Shown: in pieces, positions 9,107 through 17,893 of the stretch
How the letters are laid out: every line of letters starts with the position of its first letter
Position numbering within the stretch: the stretch's first letter is position 1
Assembly: GCA_964586285.1 (NCBI GenBank)
Contig: CAZPHU010000014.1
Coordinates: forward strand, 1 to 58,101
Length of the DNA stretch: 58,101 nucleotides
Reading direction: 5' to 3'
From: CAZPHU01 sp964586285
GTDB lineage: Bacteria > Fibrobacterota > Chitinivibrionia > Chitinivibrionales > CAYFVL01
The notes under the pieces: generated by a model
Seen by the model: the letters and a program-made list of their open reading frames with translations, nothing else
The model's database searches: none
What the model was told of the DNA's origin: nothing
Made by a program: the position numbers and the translations under genes

Positions 9107-9868
9107 ATGAGTTCTCACTCCGGAAAAACGGGCGGCGTTCTCTCCTGGAATGCCGCCCGTTTTTTTTCCTCGGCCATAACATTTTTCTTTCCGCAATTCT
9201 GTATTCTTTGCAACCGACCTCGTTCATCACCAAACAAGTGGCTGTGTAAAAACTGCCTGTCTGCTTTGCGCGAAAATAACACCAACCGAAATGCCTGCCC
9301 TCGCTGCGCTCAGAATCGCTCCCTTAAAGCGTGTGCATGCGATATCGTATGGGATTATCCCTTTGAGGCTTGCTTTTCTTTATTTGATTATGACGATCTG
9401 ATTCAAAAAGCGGCTTATCAGTTTAAGTATGAAGGATTCTGCGATTTTGCAGCCTTTCTTGGGGCAGAATATGCAGATTTGATTCCGAACGCTTTCCTTG
9501 CCGATGTAGATGCGGTCGTCCCCGTTCCTCTGCATTTCAGCAGAAAGTATATGCGTGGATATAATCAGGCGGAATATCTTGCCTTGGGAGTTGTAAGAGG
9601 ACTCTGTCTTAAAACTGGTTTTTACCCCCAGGCATTGCTTCGTAGAAAATTCACAAGGACTCAAACCAAGCTCAATAAAGAGCAACGCATGGCCAACCTG
9701 GAAAATGCATTTAAGCTTCGCCCCGGATTCGAAATGGTTTTGCGAGAAAAAATAATCCTCCTGGTGGATGATATTGTTACAACGGGAGCGACTACAAGCC
9801 AATGCACCGAAATTTTACTTAAGACCGGAGTAAAAGCCGTCAAAGTCCTGTCCTTAGCCAGAGATTGA
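9107..9868 (+). CDS. ComF-family phosphoribosyltransferase-like protein
   Basis: A 253-residue ComF/GntX-type protein. Two N-terminal cysteine clusters (C32, C35, C47, C50 and C64, C67, C76, C78) look like zinc-binding ribbons. The C-terminal half is a type I phosphoribosyltransferase fold with the PRPP-binding motif LLVDDIVTTGATT around D221-D222. In naturally competent bacteria ComF takes part in DNA uptake; elsewhere the substrate is unknown, so no specific reaction is claimed. The start ATG follows AGGA six bases upstream. No alternative ATG, GTG or TTG occurs in frame before the first cysteines, so codons 6-20 must span the terminator-like hairpin at 9124-9167. Confidence 0.88.
   Translation: MSSHSGKTGGVLSWNAARFFSSAITFFFPQFCILCNRPRSSPNKWLCKNCLSALRENNTNRNACPRCAQNRSLKACACDIVWDYPFEACFSLFDYDDLIQKAAYQFKYEGFCDFAAFLGAEYADLIPNAFLADVDAVVPVPLHFSRKYMRGYNQAEYLALGVVRGLCLKTGFYPQALLRRKFTRTQTKLNKEQRMANLENAFKLRPGFEMVLREKIILLVDDIVTTGATTSQCTEILLKTGVKAVKVLSLARD
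9124..9167 (+). terminator. Strong intrinsic terminator inside the 5' end of comF
   Basis: A 13-bp perfect stem (9124-9136 pairing with 9152-9164, core ACGGGCGGC/GCCGCCCGT) with a 15-base loop is followed by a T run to 9167. It lies 31 bases after the lgt stop, so it is well placed to end the elongasome/lgt transcript, yet it sits within codons 6-20 of comF. Confidence 0.85.
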
Positions 9869-10185
9869 GAGAGTAAAGGAATGGGGGACTGACCAGCATT
9901 AATCCCTTAACGGCAATCGCATATCCAATCTCTTGCCGGTTTTCCGCTAAACTCTATCGGCATTTATGCGCCTTGAAGGTAGTCTTCCTTTTGTTGACGA
10001 TCATAAAGATTAGATCGCAACTTCGTTAAACATACACCGATCACTTTTGGCATATGAATTTCCTCATTAAATCACGTGCGCTGAGAATATTCAACAGAAT
10101 TTTACTTTTCTACCCCTGACCGGTCCCTTTATTAGAGTATTTTATAAGAGATGGTTCTTCTTTAAACCCTTTAAAAGGAGTATAG
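9869..10185. other. Intergenic region comF-xylanase
   Basis: A 317-base gap without a credible gene. It contains a TTGACG hexamer near 9994 without a convincing -10 at the right distance. It ends with a strong AAAAGGAG ribosome site just before the xylanase ATG. I see no repeat or hairpin terminator. Confidence 0.6.
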
Positions 10186-12231
10186 ATGATTAAAAATCAT
10201 TTTCTTCTGAAGGTATTCTGTGGGCTTTGCCTGCTTTCGATTACATCCCAGGCGCAACTCGTGGTTGGGGGTGATAAATTTTTAGGCAATATCCTGCCGA
10301 GTAACTGGTCGGTACAGGGGTCGATAATCCTGGATGATTTTGGTGATTACTGGAGCCAGGTAACTCCTGAGAATGCCGGAAAATGGGGTGTTGTTGAGGG
10401 TAGCAGAGATAATTACAGCAGTGCTGATCTTGATGCCATATATGAATATTCACGTCAAAACAACATTCCATTTCGCCAGCATGTGATGGTCTGGGGCTCA
10501 CAACAGCCTGAATGGTTGCAGAGTTTATCGCCGCAAGAGCAGGTGGAGGAGGTCGAAGAGTGGTTTGATTTTATTGCGCAGAACTATCCCGATGCCGAAA
10601 TTGTCGAGGTTATCAATGAGCAGCTGCCGGGCCATTCACCTCAGATTCACTATCTGAATGCCATTGGCGGTACAAACAACGGTGCGGAGAATGCATTTCT
10701 AGCGGAAAATATTGATCGGTATGGTCCATACGAAACAGGCTGGGATTACGTTATCTGGGCATTCGCTAAAGCCCGGCAGTATTTTCCAAATGCCAAGCTT
10801 CACATAAATGATTATAATGTCATAAACAGCACAGAAAACATGAACCAGTACATTCAAATAATAAAAATCCTAAAGGAAAGAGATTTAATCGACGCGGTAG
10901 GATTGCAGTGTCACTATTTCAGTGTCGATAATATGTCCGGCAGTGTTGTGACCGAGAGGCTCAATCATATACACGACCAAACCGATTTACCAATCTACAT
11001 TACAGAACTCGATATAACAGGAAGCCCCAATGAGCAAAGTTCCGAAGATGATGAAGATATTCAGGCTCAACGCTATGCGGAACTGTTTCCTTCTTTCTGG
11101 GAGCATCCGGCGGTAGAGGGAGTCACGATTTGGGGATACAGAGCGGGGTTGAACTGGGTCGAGGATCGTGGTCACGGCACGAGCTGCCTTATCAGACAAG
11201 ACGGCACAGAGAAACCGGCTATGACCTGGCTTAAAGAGTACCTTGCAAATGAGGGGGACGGAAAACTTGCAATCAATGTCGGCACTGAAGGCGAAGGTAC
11301 GGTAGTTCAGGACCCTGCAGAGTCCAGATTAGATTCAGGCGCAAGTGTCACTTTAACCGCCGAGCCTGCGCAAGGGTGGGAATTTGTAAGCTGGAGTGGA
11401 ATCGACACCAATAATCAGGAAAACCCGCTTACTTTAACCATGGATTCACGAATATCCATAACTGCAAACTTCGCACAAATAGTTGACCCTGATGATTCCA
11501 ATTTTAATCTCGTTGAAAATGGCGACTTCTCAGCCGGGCTCGACCCTTGGGTTCTTAATGCACATGAAGATTCAGATGCATCGGGTAATGCAACAAATGG
11601 TGAATACAGCGTGACGATAAACACACTTGGCACAAACCCATGGGACATTCAGCTTGTACAAAGAAACATACCTTTAATCCAGGGAAGATCCTACCTGCTG
11701 ACTTTCGAAGCATCGGCACAGGAGGAAAGACCCATTGGTATCGTGGTTCAGATGCCCGATGATCCATGGACCAGCTACGCCACAGGAGATATAGAGCTGA
11801 CAACTTCCAAAGAGTCGTATACATTTGAGTTTGACATGGAAGCCGAAACAGACATGGATTCACGGTTAGGTTTCAATTTCGGAGATGCCACTCCCGGTGT
11901 TACCATTAGTAATATTAGACTGACTTATGCACGGTCAAGCAATGTCTCCAAAAAATCTTCCTCTGTGATTTCTAAAGCATCGGGACTAACCATTGCCTCT
12001 CTTACTAAAAATCTGGTTAAAGTCAGTTTCAGGGCACAAAACAGCGGCGAAACGATGCTTAAGATCTACAATCTGCAAGGTGATGCGATCGAGACCGTAA
12101 AAATGCAGACGGTTTCGGGCAAAAAATATTCCCACACGATTGACTCCCGTAACTTCCCAAAAGGATATTATGTCGTAAACGTGTCAAACAACGGCACGGT
12201 TATGAAGTCAGGAATGGTAGTATTCAGGTAA
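10186..12231 (+). CDS. Secreted endo-1,4-beta-xylanase, GH10, with CBM and T9SS-type sorting domain
   Basis: A 681-residue secreted enzyme predicted to cut beta-1,4-xylan. Signal peptide residues 1-24 (cut near SQA-Q). The GH10 catalytic domain runs from about 25 to 355, with the acid/base Glu at E145 (VEVINEQ) and the nucleophile at E274 (IYITELDI). Residues 364-432 form a divergent InlB B-repeat-like module (GTVVQDP...VTLTAEPAQGWEFVSWSG). Residues about 440-585 look like a CBM4/9-type carbohydrate-binding domain (LVENGDFSAGLDPWVLN). After a Ser/Lys-rich linker, residues about 605-681 match a T9SS type A sorting domain (LKIYNLQGDAIETV, FPKGYYVVNVSNNG). It appears to be a single-gene unit with its own terminator. 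The substrate is inferred from the family. Confidence 0.93.
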   Translation: MIKNHFLLKVFCGLCLLSITSQAQLVVGGDKFLGNILPSNWSVQGSIILDDFGDYWSQVTPENAGKWGVVEGSRDNYSSADLDAIYEYSRQNNIPFRQHVMVWGSQQPEWLQSLSPQEQVEEVEEWFDFIAQNYPDAEIVEVINEQLPGHSPQIHYLNAIGGTNNGAENAFLAENIDRYGPYETGWDYVIWAFAKARQYFPNAKLHINDYNVINSTENMNQYIQIIKILKERDLIDAVGLQCHYFSVDNMSGSVVTERLNHIHDQTDLPIYITELDITGSPNEQSSEDDEDIQAQRYAELFPSFWEHPAVEGVTIWGYRAGLNWVEDRGHGTSCLIRQDGTEKPAMTWLKEYLANEGDGKLAINVGTEGEGTVVQDPAESRLDSGASVTLTAEPAQGWEFVSWSGIDTNNQENPLTLTMDSRISITANFAQIVDPDDSNFNLVENGDFSAGLDPWVLNAHEDSDASGNATNGEYSVTINTLGTNPWDIQLVQRNIPLIQGRSYLLTFEASAQEERPIGIVVQMPDDPWTSYATGDIELTTSKESYTFEFDMEAETDMDSRLGFNFGDATPGVTISNIRLTYARSSNVSKKSSSVISKASGLTIASLTKNLVKVSFRAQNSGETMLKIYNLQGDAIETVKMQTVSGKKYSHTIDSRNFPKGYYVVNVSNNGTVMKSGMVVFR

Positions 12232-12260
12232 TGTAACGATTGAAAAGTTATTTTGATAAA

Positions 12261-12293
12261 GGGGCGGAATTTTTTTTTCGCCCCCTTTTTTTT
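12261..12293 (+). terminator. Intrinsic terminator of the xylanase gene
   Basis: GGGGCG (12261-12266) pairs with CGCCCC (12279-12284) around a T-rich loop, followed by eight T (12286-12293). It lies 30 bases after the xylanase stop and separates it from the convergent PrsW-like gene. Confidence 0.8.
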
Positions 12294-12341
12294 GTAAGTT
12301 ATACTCGCGAAAAGAAAGCTAAAAACTATCAACAAACTGGT

Positions 12342-13139
12342 TCACTCCCCCTCAGGTGATTCCGACTCACCAGACCAGTTTTGTTTTATTTCATCGACTA
12401 CGATATTGTTTTCCTCATCGTCAGCTTCATTTTTCTGATTCCTGCTGACCTTTCTATAGAGCCGTAGCGCATATCCCAAAATTATCCTTATAATGATCGC
12501 TGCCGCTATAATCAGAACGATTTGAGTTATTCCATATGTCTGGTTGTTATTGCGAAAGAGGGTACGCGCGGTCATGAGTGGAAAATCGTAAGCTGCATGC
12601 AGAAGAACAGGTATACCCCATGCATACGCCAGAGATCTGCGATCGTTTCCGAAATAAAATCGCGAAAGGAAGTATCCCATGATCACCCCGAGGGCGGCAT
12701 GGGTTGGAACGGCAGTAAAGGCACGAACTAAAGCAGTGTACATTCCTCCCTGAGATACGTATAGAATATTCTCCAGTGTGGCAAATCCAAGGGATGCGGT
12801 TACACCATATACAAGACCGTCCATCGGCTCATCAAATTCGGCTGTTTTCATGCTGTATCCTACAATCACGAACATTTTTATTGTCTCTTCCGGAATCGCG
12901 GCAAGGAGAAGTGCGTGCAGAGAACCTTGAAGGTAAGGATTGGAGATGTTATACAAAAGACCTAATGCGGGACGGGCCATGAACAAAACGACTATGGTGC
13001 CGACCACCCCCCAGGCAAACGTCATCAGCAGCTCTTTTACGGGCTCCGGGTGACGATCGTTTTTGTAAAAATAGAATAGAAGTAACAGGGATGGGATAAT
13101 TGCGGCGGGAACCGTAAAAAAAAGTGAGTTAAAGGCCAT
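12342..13139 (-). CDS. PrsW-family intramembrane metalloprotease
   Basis: A 265-residue membrane protein with about eight hydrophobic helices. It carries the PrsW family motifs: E84-E85-x-x-K88 (PEETIKMF), DGLVYGVTASLGFATLEN with E123, PTHAALG with H147, and HAAYDF with H181 and D185. These Glu and His residues are proposed to bind zinc. PrsW cleaves membrane-bound anti-sigma factors in Bacillus subtilis; the substrate here is unknown. The C-terminal 35 residues are a charged cytoplasmic tail (NQKNEADDEENN). AGGAG lies at the right distance upstream. It is convergent with the xylanase and 437 bases downstream of the receptor gene on the same strand. Confidence 0.85.
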   Translation of the reverse strand: MAFNSLFFTVPAAIIPSLLLLFYFYKNDRHPEPVKELLMTFAWGVVGTIVVLFMARPALGLLYNISNPYLQGSLHALLLAAIPEETIKMFVIVGYSMKTAEFDEPMDGLVYGVTASLGFATLENILYVSQGGMYTALVRAFTAVPTHAALGVIMGYFLSRFYFGNDRRSLAYAWGIPVLLHAAYDFPLMTARTLFRNNNQTYGITQIVLIIAAAIIIRIILGYALRLYRKVSRNQKNEADDEENNIVVDEIKQNWSGESESPEGE

Positions 13140-13576
13140 TGATTCTCCTGATTATCACTTCGATGTCCGAGAAGCGATCGGCGCATGATTTAGCGAAATG
13201 TATTGCTATAACGCTGCGTTTGCAGCTGGATATCGGATCTCCATACATGAGCCTTAGTCGCATGTTCACCGCACCGATAATGAACTGATTAGAAATAAAT
13301 GCCGGTATAGTGGTGAAGCGACATCATGGAATGCTCCCTTTCCACATAAAATAATATCATTACCGACATGTATATGGTAATTTATATCAAACAGCCGTTT
13401 CTTCCGCAATGTCTCAAAACCATACGTGAACTCTGGACTCACGCGGTTTCAGGGACCTGGTAACGCCCGATGAAAAAGGATTGCCATTCGATTGATTGCT
13501 TGTCTCTGTACTGATAAGCAACAAAAGAAAAGGACACCCAAAAACATATGAGACGTAAAGCCGAATTTTACCCGCA
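13140..13576. other. Intergenic region between receptor and prsW-like gene
   Basis: 437 bases. The only clear signal is the AGGAG ribosome site of the prsW-like gene at the left end. I see no hairpin terminator after the receptor, no credible small gene and no repeat. Confidence 0.5.
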
Positions 13577-16396
13577 TCAGAATTCCGCATTAAGACCAAT
13601 ACCCGGCATAAAGATATTGCTGACCGTCTTATCTTTATAAAGCTCGTCCTGCAACTCAAACTCAGGGCTTCTATAAAAGAACCAGCTTACGTTCTGTAAA
13701 TCGAGATATGCGGAAATTATCCATTTGTCAAAAACAAATCTTTTATCTACCCGAAGATCTATTTGAAAGAACGGATCCATGCGCCCGTCGCCCGCTTCTG
13801 CGTATACAGGGATAAAATGGTTATATGTTTTACTTTCTTTTATATCGATAATCGGTTTAGCGGGTTTTCCGGTAACATATCGCAGTCTAAAGCCCGCCTC
13901 CCACAGCCTTGGAAGACGCCATGAACCGACCAGCTGGATATTGTGGGTTTCGTCTTCATGGTAAAGCTCGTATCGCTTCTTCTGATGATTGTATCGTTCG
14001 CTGCGAGACAACGTGTACGCAAGCCATCCAAAGAAACGATCACCCCGATCGTGACGCAACATCAATTCTATCCCCCACATCCGTCCTCTGCCGTTATCCT
14101 TCCAAAGATTCTGCATGTTGTAAATACCTTCATCCTCCAGTTCTTCGGGGCCGGCCAATCGCGGAATATTCCATTGTCTGGTATTATAGGCCTGAATATC
14201 GGCACGGATCAGATCGGTAATTTGCCATTCGTAGCCGAGCACATAGTGGGATGCCTTGGTGGCGGAAAGCATCGGATTTCCCCACCCTTCCATGGTTACC
14301 TGACCAATCGGCTGAGGTGTCTGACTGTAGTTGCCTACCGCTCCCTTGAGGACATGATTTTGAGCCAATGCATACCTGCAATTCAGTCGTGCCGAAGGTT
14401 CACCGGAAATCGGGGTTTTGTTGTCAAAGCTTTCGTAATCCCACAATTCGGGCAGAAATGCCCCACGATAGTTAAGTTCCGGAAAGAAATCATAGCGAAG
14501 TCCTCCGATAATCTGAAGATCCTCTATCGGTTTCCATTCCGCGAAGCTATATGCACCCAATGTTCCTAACAGCCGGTTTTCTGCATTGTAGTTTTTGGTC
14601 CAATTTTGCGTTATTGGAAACGCCACATCCTGATCCAAAATAAAGAAATGAAGATCAATTCCGGTGCTCACTATTATGTTGTCCCAAAACATCATGTCAA
14701 GCTGGTTTCTGAAATGATGGTCGTGACTTATACTATTTGTATTCATTTTATCGAAAACCGAACAATTTGCGATGCTGTAATTATAGCCGTATCGAAAAGT
14801 ATTCGCAAGCCGCTTTGATATTCTCCAATCTATGCCCAGCATGGCAAGATGGAACATTATTGACATTCCACTCCGTTGGGCTTGCTCATTTATACCTTCA
14901 CCTTCCCCGGTGTTTTGAGAATCATGAAACAGCATGCTGTCACGCGAGCCAAGAAATGTTGTAAACAGTTTGAGATTATCCGAGACTTTATAATCGGCCC
15001 TTAGTAAATAATCCCAGTAAAAAGGGGATACGGAGAAGGGGAAATCGTAGTCTATATTGTCGATCGCCAGGTTTACCATATGACCAATAAAGCTCCTCCG
15101 AGCCGAACCCAGTAATGAAAGTTGCTCTTTTACCGGTCCTTCCACGACAAAAGAAGCGTCGGTGGTAGACAAATCAGCCCGACCGTGCCATCGATCAGTT
15201 TTTGCCTGCCGCCCCGTCAACTCAATTACACCCGCAACTCCGCCACCGTACCGAACACCAAAGCCTCCGGGATAAAATGATACATGCTCGAGGCCTTCAC
15301 TGTTATACACAGATTTCAGCCCGAAGAAATGGTAGAGAGTCGGAAGGCTTATTCCGTCAAGAAAATATTTCGTATCCCACGTAGGAGCACCACGAACGAT
15401 CATTTGACCCGACCCCATTCGCGGTCGATTAACACCGGGCAATGCCTGAACAACCTTAACCGCATCCCCTCCCAGCCCGGGAACCCTCTTTATCTCATTT
15501 AGGCTCAGCCTTCTGCGACTGATCTCCTTCTCTGATGTTTTTCCATACACCGCTATTTCATACTCGGAATAACCCATTCGTGGCAAGTAATACTCCATAC
15601 GCACCTCTTGGGCGGCGTCGATTAGAAGAGTATCTCTGATTCTTTCATAACCGGAAACAGGAATGGAGATCTCCACCGAACAGCGCGGCAACGAATAGAA
15701 AGTAAACCGTCCGGTCGAATCACTCATCGTTACCAGTCGATCCTCTTCCAGATACTGCTCCTCAAACTCCCCAATCCTCTGACGATAAAGATCGAAAGGA
15801 AGACCACCATACTTATTATTCTTCCTCTCTAAAAAAGATATCACTACCATGGCATCAGGTATCGGATTGCGAGTACCACGCTCGAGCAGTCTACCGCCGA
15901 AATTTGCAACCGGCTCAATCTGTTTTGCCACCTCCCGCAACGAAAAGCGATATTCATATCTCAAATACACTGGTACAGTCTGCCCTCCGGCAACCGCAGG
16001 CTCAAATTGAAACTGCCGTGCCGCTGCCAATGCGTTGGAATCCAAAACGGGGTGTACCCCATGCTCCAACCAAATACTGTCCACCGCCCCGCTGTCGTTC
16101 ACCAGCAGCGTCATAAGAACATCCCCCTCGATCCCCTCTCCATATACCGAAATGGGATACTCTGCCTCCACAAACCTTACCAGCTCGGGTAATTTGTCCA
16201 GGGGCGGATGTTCATTGTTTTTTTGCAGCGGCACCGAATCATTATCTCTGCCGCTCGGTCTTGTTTCCTCCGCATCCAACCTCGGCGTCCGCAAAACACT
16301 ATCTTTGGTATCAGCACTCAATGTCCCGAAAGGCAGAAGGATACAAATATATGTAAACAGATGAGATTTCCACCTCTTTTGTAATGCCGAAATCAT
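13577..16396 (-). CDS. TonB-dependent outer-membrane receptor with fused N-terminal TonB C-terminal domain
   Basis: A 939-residue exported protein. After a signal peptide (about 1-28) and a charged linker, residues 72-152 match a TonB C-terminal (energy-transducer) domain: FVEAEYPISVYGEGIEGDV, LLVNDSGAVDS and ALAAARQFQFEPAVAGGQ. Residues about 166-275 form a CarboxypepD_reg-like beta-sandwich, and about 285-400 the plug domain (IKRVPGLGGDAVKVVQALPG, MIVRGAP, FYPGGFGVRYGGG). The remainder is a 22-strand-type barrel with many aromatic strand ends, closing with a terminal Phe (GIGLNAEF). The ATG follows a GAGGGAG ribosome site. The transported ligand is unknown; no iron-uptake or sus-type partner sits next to it. 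Order of domains is seen; ligand transport is inferred. Confidence 0.88.
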   Translation of the reverse strand: MISALQKRWKSHLFTYICILLPFGTLSADTKDSVLRTPRLDAEETRPSGRDNDSVPLQKNNEHPPLDKLPELVRFVEAEYPISVYGEGIEGDVLMTLLVNDSGAVDSIWLEHGVHPVLDSNALAAARQFQFEPAVAGGQTVPVYLRYEYRFSLREVAKQIEPVANFGGRLLERGTRNPIPDAMVVISFLERKNNKYGGLPFDLYRQRIGEFEEQYLEEDRLVTMSDSTGRFTFYSLPRCSVEISIPVSGYERIRDTLLIDAAQEVRMEYYLPRMGYSEYEIAVYGKTSEKEISRRRLSLNEIKRVPGLGGDAVKVVQALPGVNRPRMGSGQMIVRGAPTWDTKYFLDGISLPTLYHFFGLKSVYNSEGLEHVSFYPGGFGVRYGGGVAGVIELTGRQAKTDRWHGRADLSTTDASFVVEGPVKEQLSLLGSARRSFIGHMVNLAIDNIDYDFPFSVSPFYWDYLLRADYKVSDNLKLFTTFLGSRDSMLFHDSQNTGEGEGINEQAQRSGMSIMFHLAMLGIDWRISKRLANTFRYGYNYSIANCSVFDKMNTNSISHDHHFRNQLDMMFWDNIIVSTGIDLHFFILDQDVAFPITQNWTKNYNAENRLLGTLGAYSFAEWKPIEDLQIIGGLRYDFFPELNYRGAFLPELWDYESFDNKTPISGEPSARLNCRYALAQNHVLKGAVGNYSQTPQPIGQVTMEGWGNPMLSATKASHYVLGYEWQITDLIRADIQAYNTRQWNIPRLAGPEELEDEGIYNMQNLWKDNGRGRMWGIELMLRHDRGDRFFGWLAYTLSRSERYNHQKKRYELYHEDETHNIQLVGSWRLPRLWEAGFRLRYVTGKPAKPIIDIKESKTYNHFIPVYAEAGDGRMDPFFQIDLRVDKRFVFDKWIISAYLDLQNVSWFFYRSPEFELQDELYKDKTVSNIFMPGIGLNAEF

Positions 16397-17093
16397 AGTC
16401 GCTCTCCCTCTTTAAATAAAGCCTTTTCTCCACGTATTTATCTTCTTGTTTGAAAGTTGCAGACACTACCATTCTTTCGGATGACCTGTTTCTCCCGGCA
16501 AACTGTGGAAAGGAAAACCGGTGATAGAATATCTGTGTGTTCGATAAAAAGTGTATACTTTGACGGTAACCCGAATGCATGCTGTCCTTTACAAAAGAGC
16601 ATATCAAGAAAGCTCTTCGGCTATGATAGATTATCTAAAGGAAATCCGTGCCAAGCCGTGTGAATCCGCCGACCCAAAAGTCTTTTTTCGTGCTTATAAA
16701 TGAAATCGTAAATAAGCGACTATATCGGAAGGAGAAAAGGAACATCTTCAAAGTTCCGTAACGACAAAACTTATGAGAAGTACAAATAAAGGAATAAAAA
16801 GGGATTTGCGGGGCACAGATATTGCGCTACAATGATCTGTTAAAACATTTGTCGAAGACCGCTTTTTGTGGAACAGTTTAATTCTAGAAGACCGGCATGT
16901 GGGAATTTTCTAATGACAAAATGAAAACATACGGCACATCAAACGCCGTTTTTACGCCAAAAGATACCCTCGCGGCTGTCAAGACAAATCATAAAAGCCG
17001 ATTACCCGGATTCGAACACCGCGGGAAGTATTCATTATATCTGTAGGGACCGGACAGAGATTTGTCTTCACAATGTGCTTTAAAACAGGCCTC
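16397..17093. other. Gene-poor gap between receptor and DUF218 gene
   Basis: 697 bases, the longest empty stretch in the window. It contains the ribosome site of the receptor at its left end and presumably that gene's promoter. Short frames here lack ribosome sites and protein-like composition. A TTCGAA-containing string near 17010 resembles a tRNA T-loop but has no pairing arm. I see nothing else. Confidence 0.5.
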
Positions 17094-17882
17094 TTAAAGC
17101 TTGCCGAGAAGTTTGTATGCGATGATACCGTAATACTCGTGCAAAGCACTGGTGCAGAGTTCCAGTGAGGAAGCGTCCGGAAGAAAATGCATTATACTTG
17201 CGTTAAATCTTTCATTGGTCCGATAATCGGTTGGTGCGGGATGAACATTAAACCCGTATTTTTTAAAAACTTTAACCGAACGATCCATATGCAGAGCACT
17301 GGTTACCAGAATGATGTCGTCGGACCAGTTGTTGCGGTCGAATAATTTACGCACATAAACGCCGTGTTCGGCCGTGTTTCTCGCTTCTTCTTCGAGAACT
17401 ATTACCTTATCGGGCACATCGAAGAGCTCAGTTATTAGAGAAGCAGTTATGGAAGATACCGAATGTCGGCTAAAGGCGCTCATTGGGATTTTTCCTCCGG
17501 TTATAACTAACCTCCGCGTGGCCTTTCCTTTGAGTAGTCTTACCGCGTGAAGTATACGATCTCCGGCAGAGTTAATCTCGGTGAAATGGCGCGGAGGAAG
17601 CGGAGGAACTTCACCGCCCGTCAATAAAACGATTGCACCCGCCGGAGGATAGGAATCTTTTTGTTCGTACTTTGATTCCAGAGGCCGAGCAAGCATGTGT
17701 GCAACAAACGGCGAACTGAAAAGTAGAACAACTCCCGTAGAAACAGAAAAAACAATGACGGCAACACGGGTCTTGCCCATTGCAGTCAAAACTATTGCCG
17801 ATATGCTCAGAGTAACCGCAAGCCCGACTGGATAAAAAGGAACAGGCAGTAATTTGGAGATCAAGAAAAACAGAGCACTCAT
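17094..17882 (-). CDS. YdcF/ElyC-type DUF218 membrane protein
   Basis: A 262-residue protein with two N-terminal membrane helices (about 3-30 and 37-58) and a DUF218 domain: GAIVLLTGGEVPP, RILHAVRLLKGKATRRLVITGG, VLEEEARNTAEHGVYV and ILVTSALHMDRSVKVFKKYG. E. coli ElyC (YcbC), a member of this family, affects envelope integrity and peptidoglycan precursor use; the biochemical activity of the family is unsettled. It starts 11 bases after the GDP-fucose synthase stop on the same strand, suggesting co-transcription and an envelope role. Confidence 0.85.
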   Translation of the reverse strand: MSALFFLISKLLPVPFYPVGLAVTLSISAIVLTAMGKTRVAVIVFSVSTGVVLLFSSPFVAHMLARPLESKYEQKDSYPPAGAIVLLTGGEVPPLPPRHFTEINSAGDRILHAVRLLKGKATRRLVITGGKIPMSAFSRHSVSSITASLITELFDVPDKVIVLEEEARNTAEHGVYVRKLFDRNNWSDDIILVTSALHMDRSVKVFKKYGFNVHPAPTDYRTNERFNASIMHFLPDASSLELCTSALHEYYGIIAYKLLGKL

Positions 17883-17893
17883 GTACGTGTTTC

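Noticed and set aside
13943..14569. Plus-strand 208-codon frame inside the receptor gene
   Set aside because: Antisense shadow of a clearly coding beta-barrel region with no start signal.
16995..17025. String resembling a tRNA T-loop (GTTCGAATCC on the minus strand)
   Set aside because: The five-base arms on either side of the loop do not pair and no acceptor, D or anticodon arm can be folded around it.
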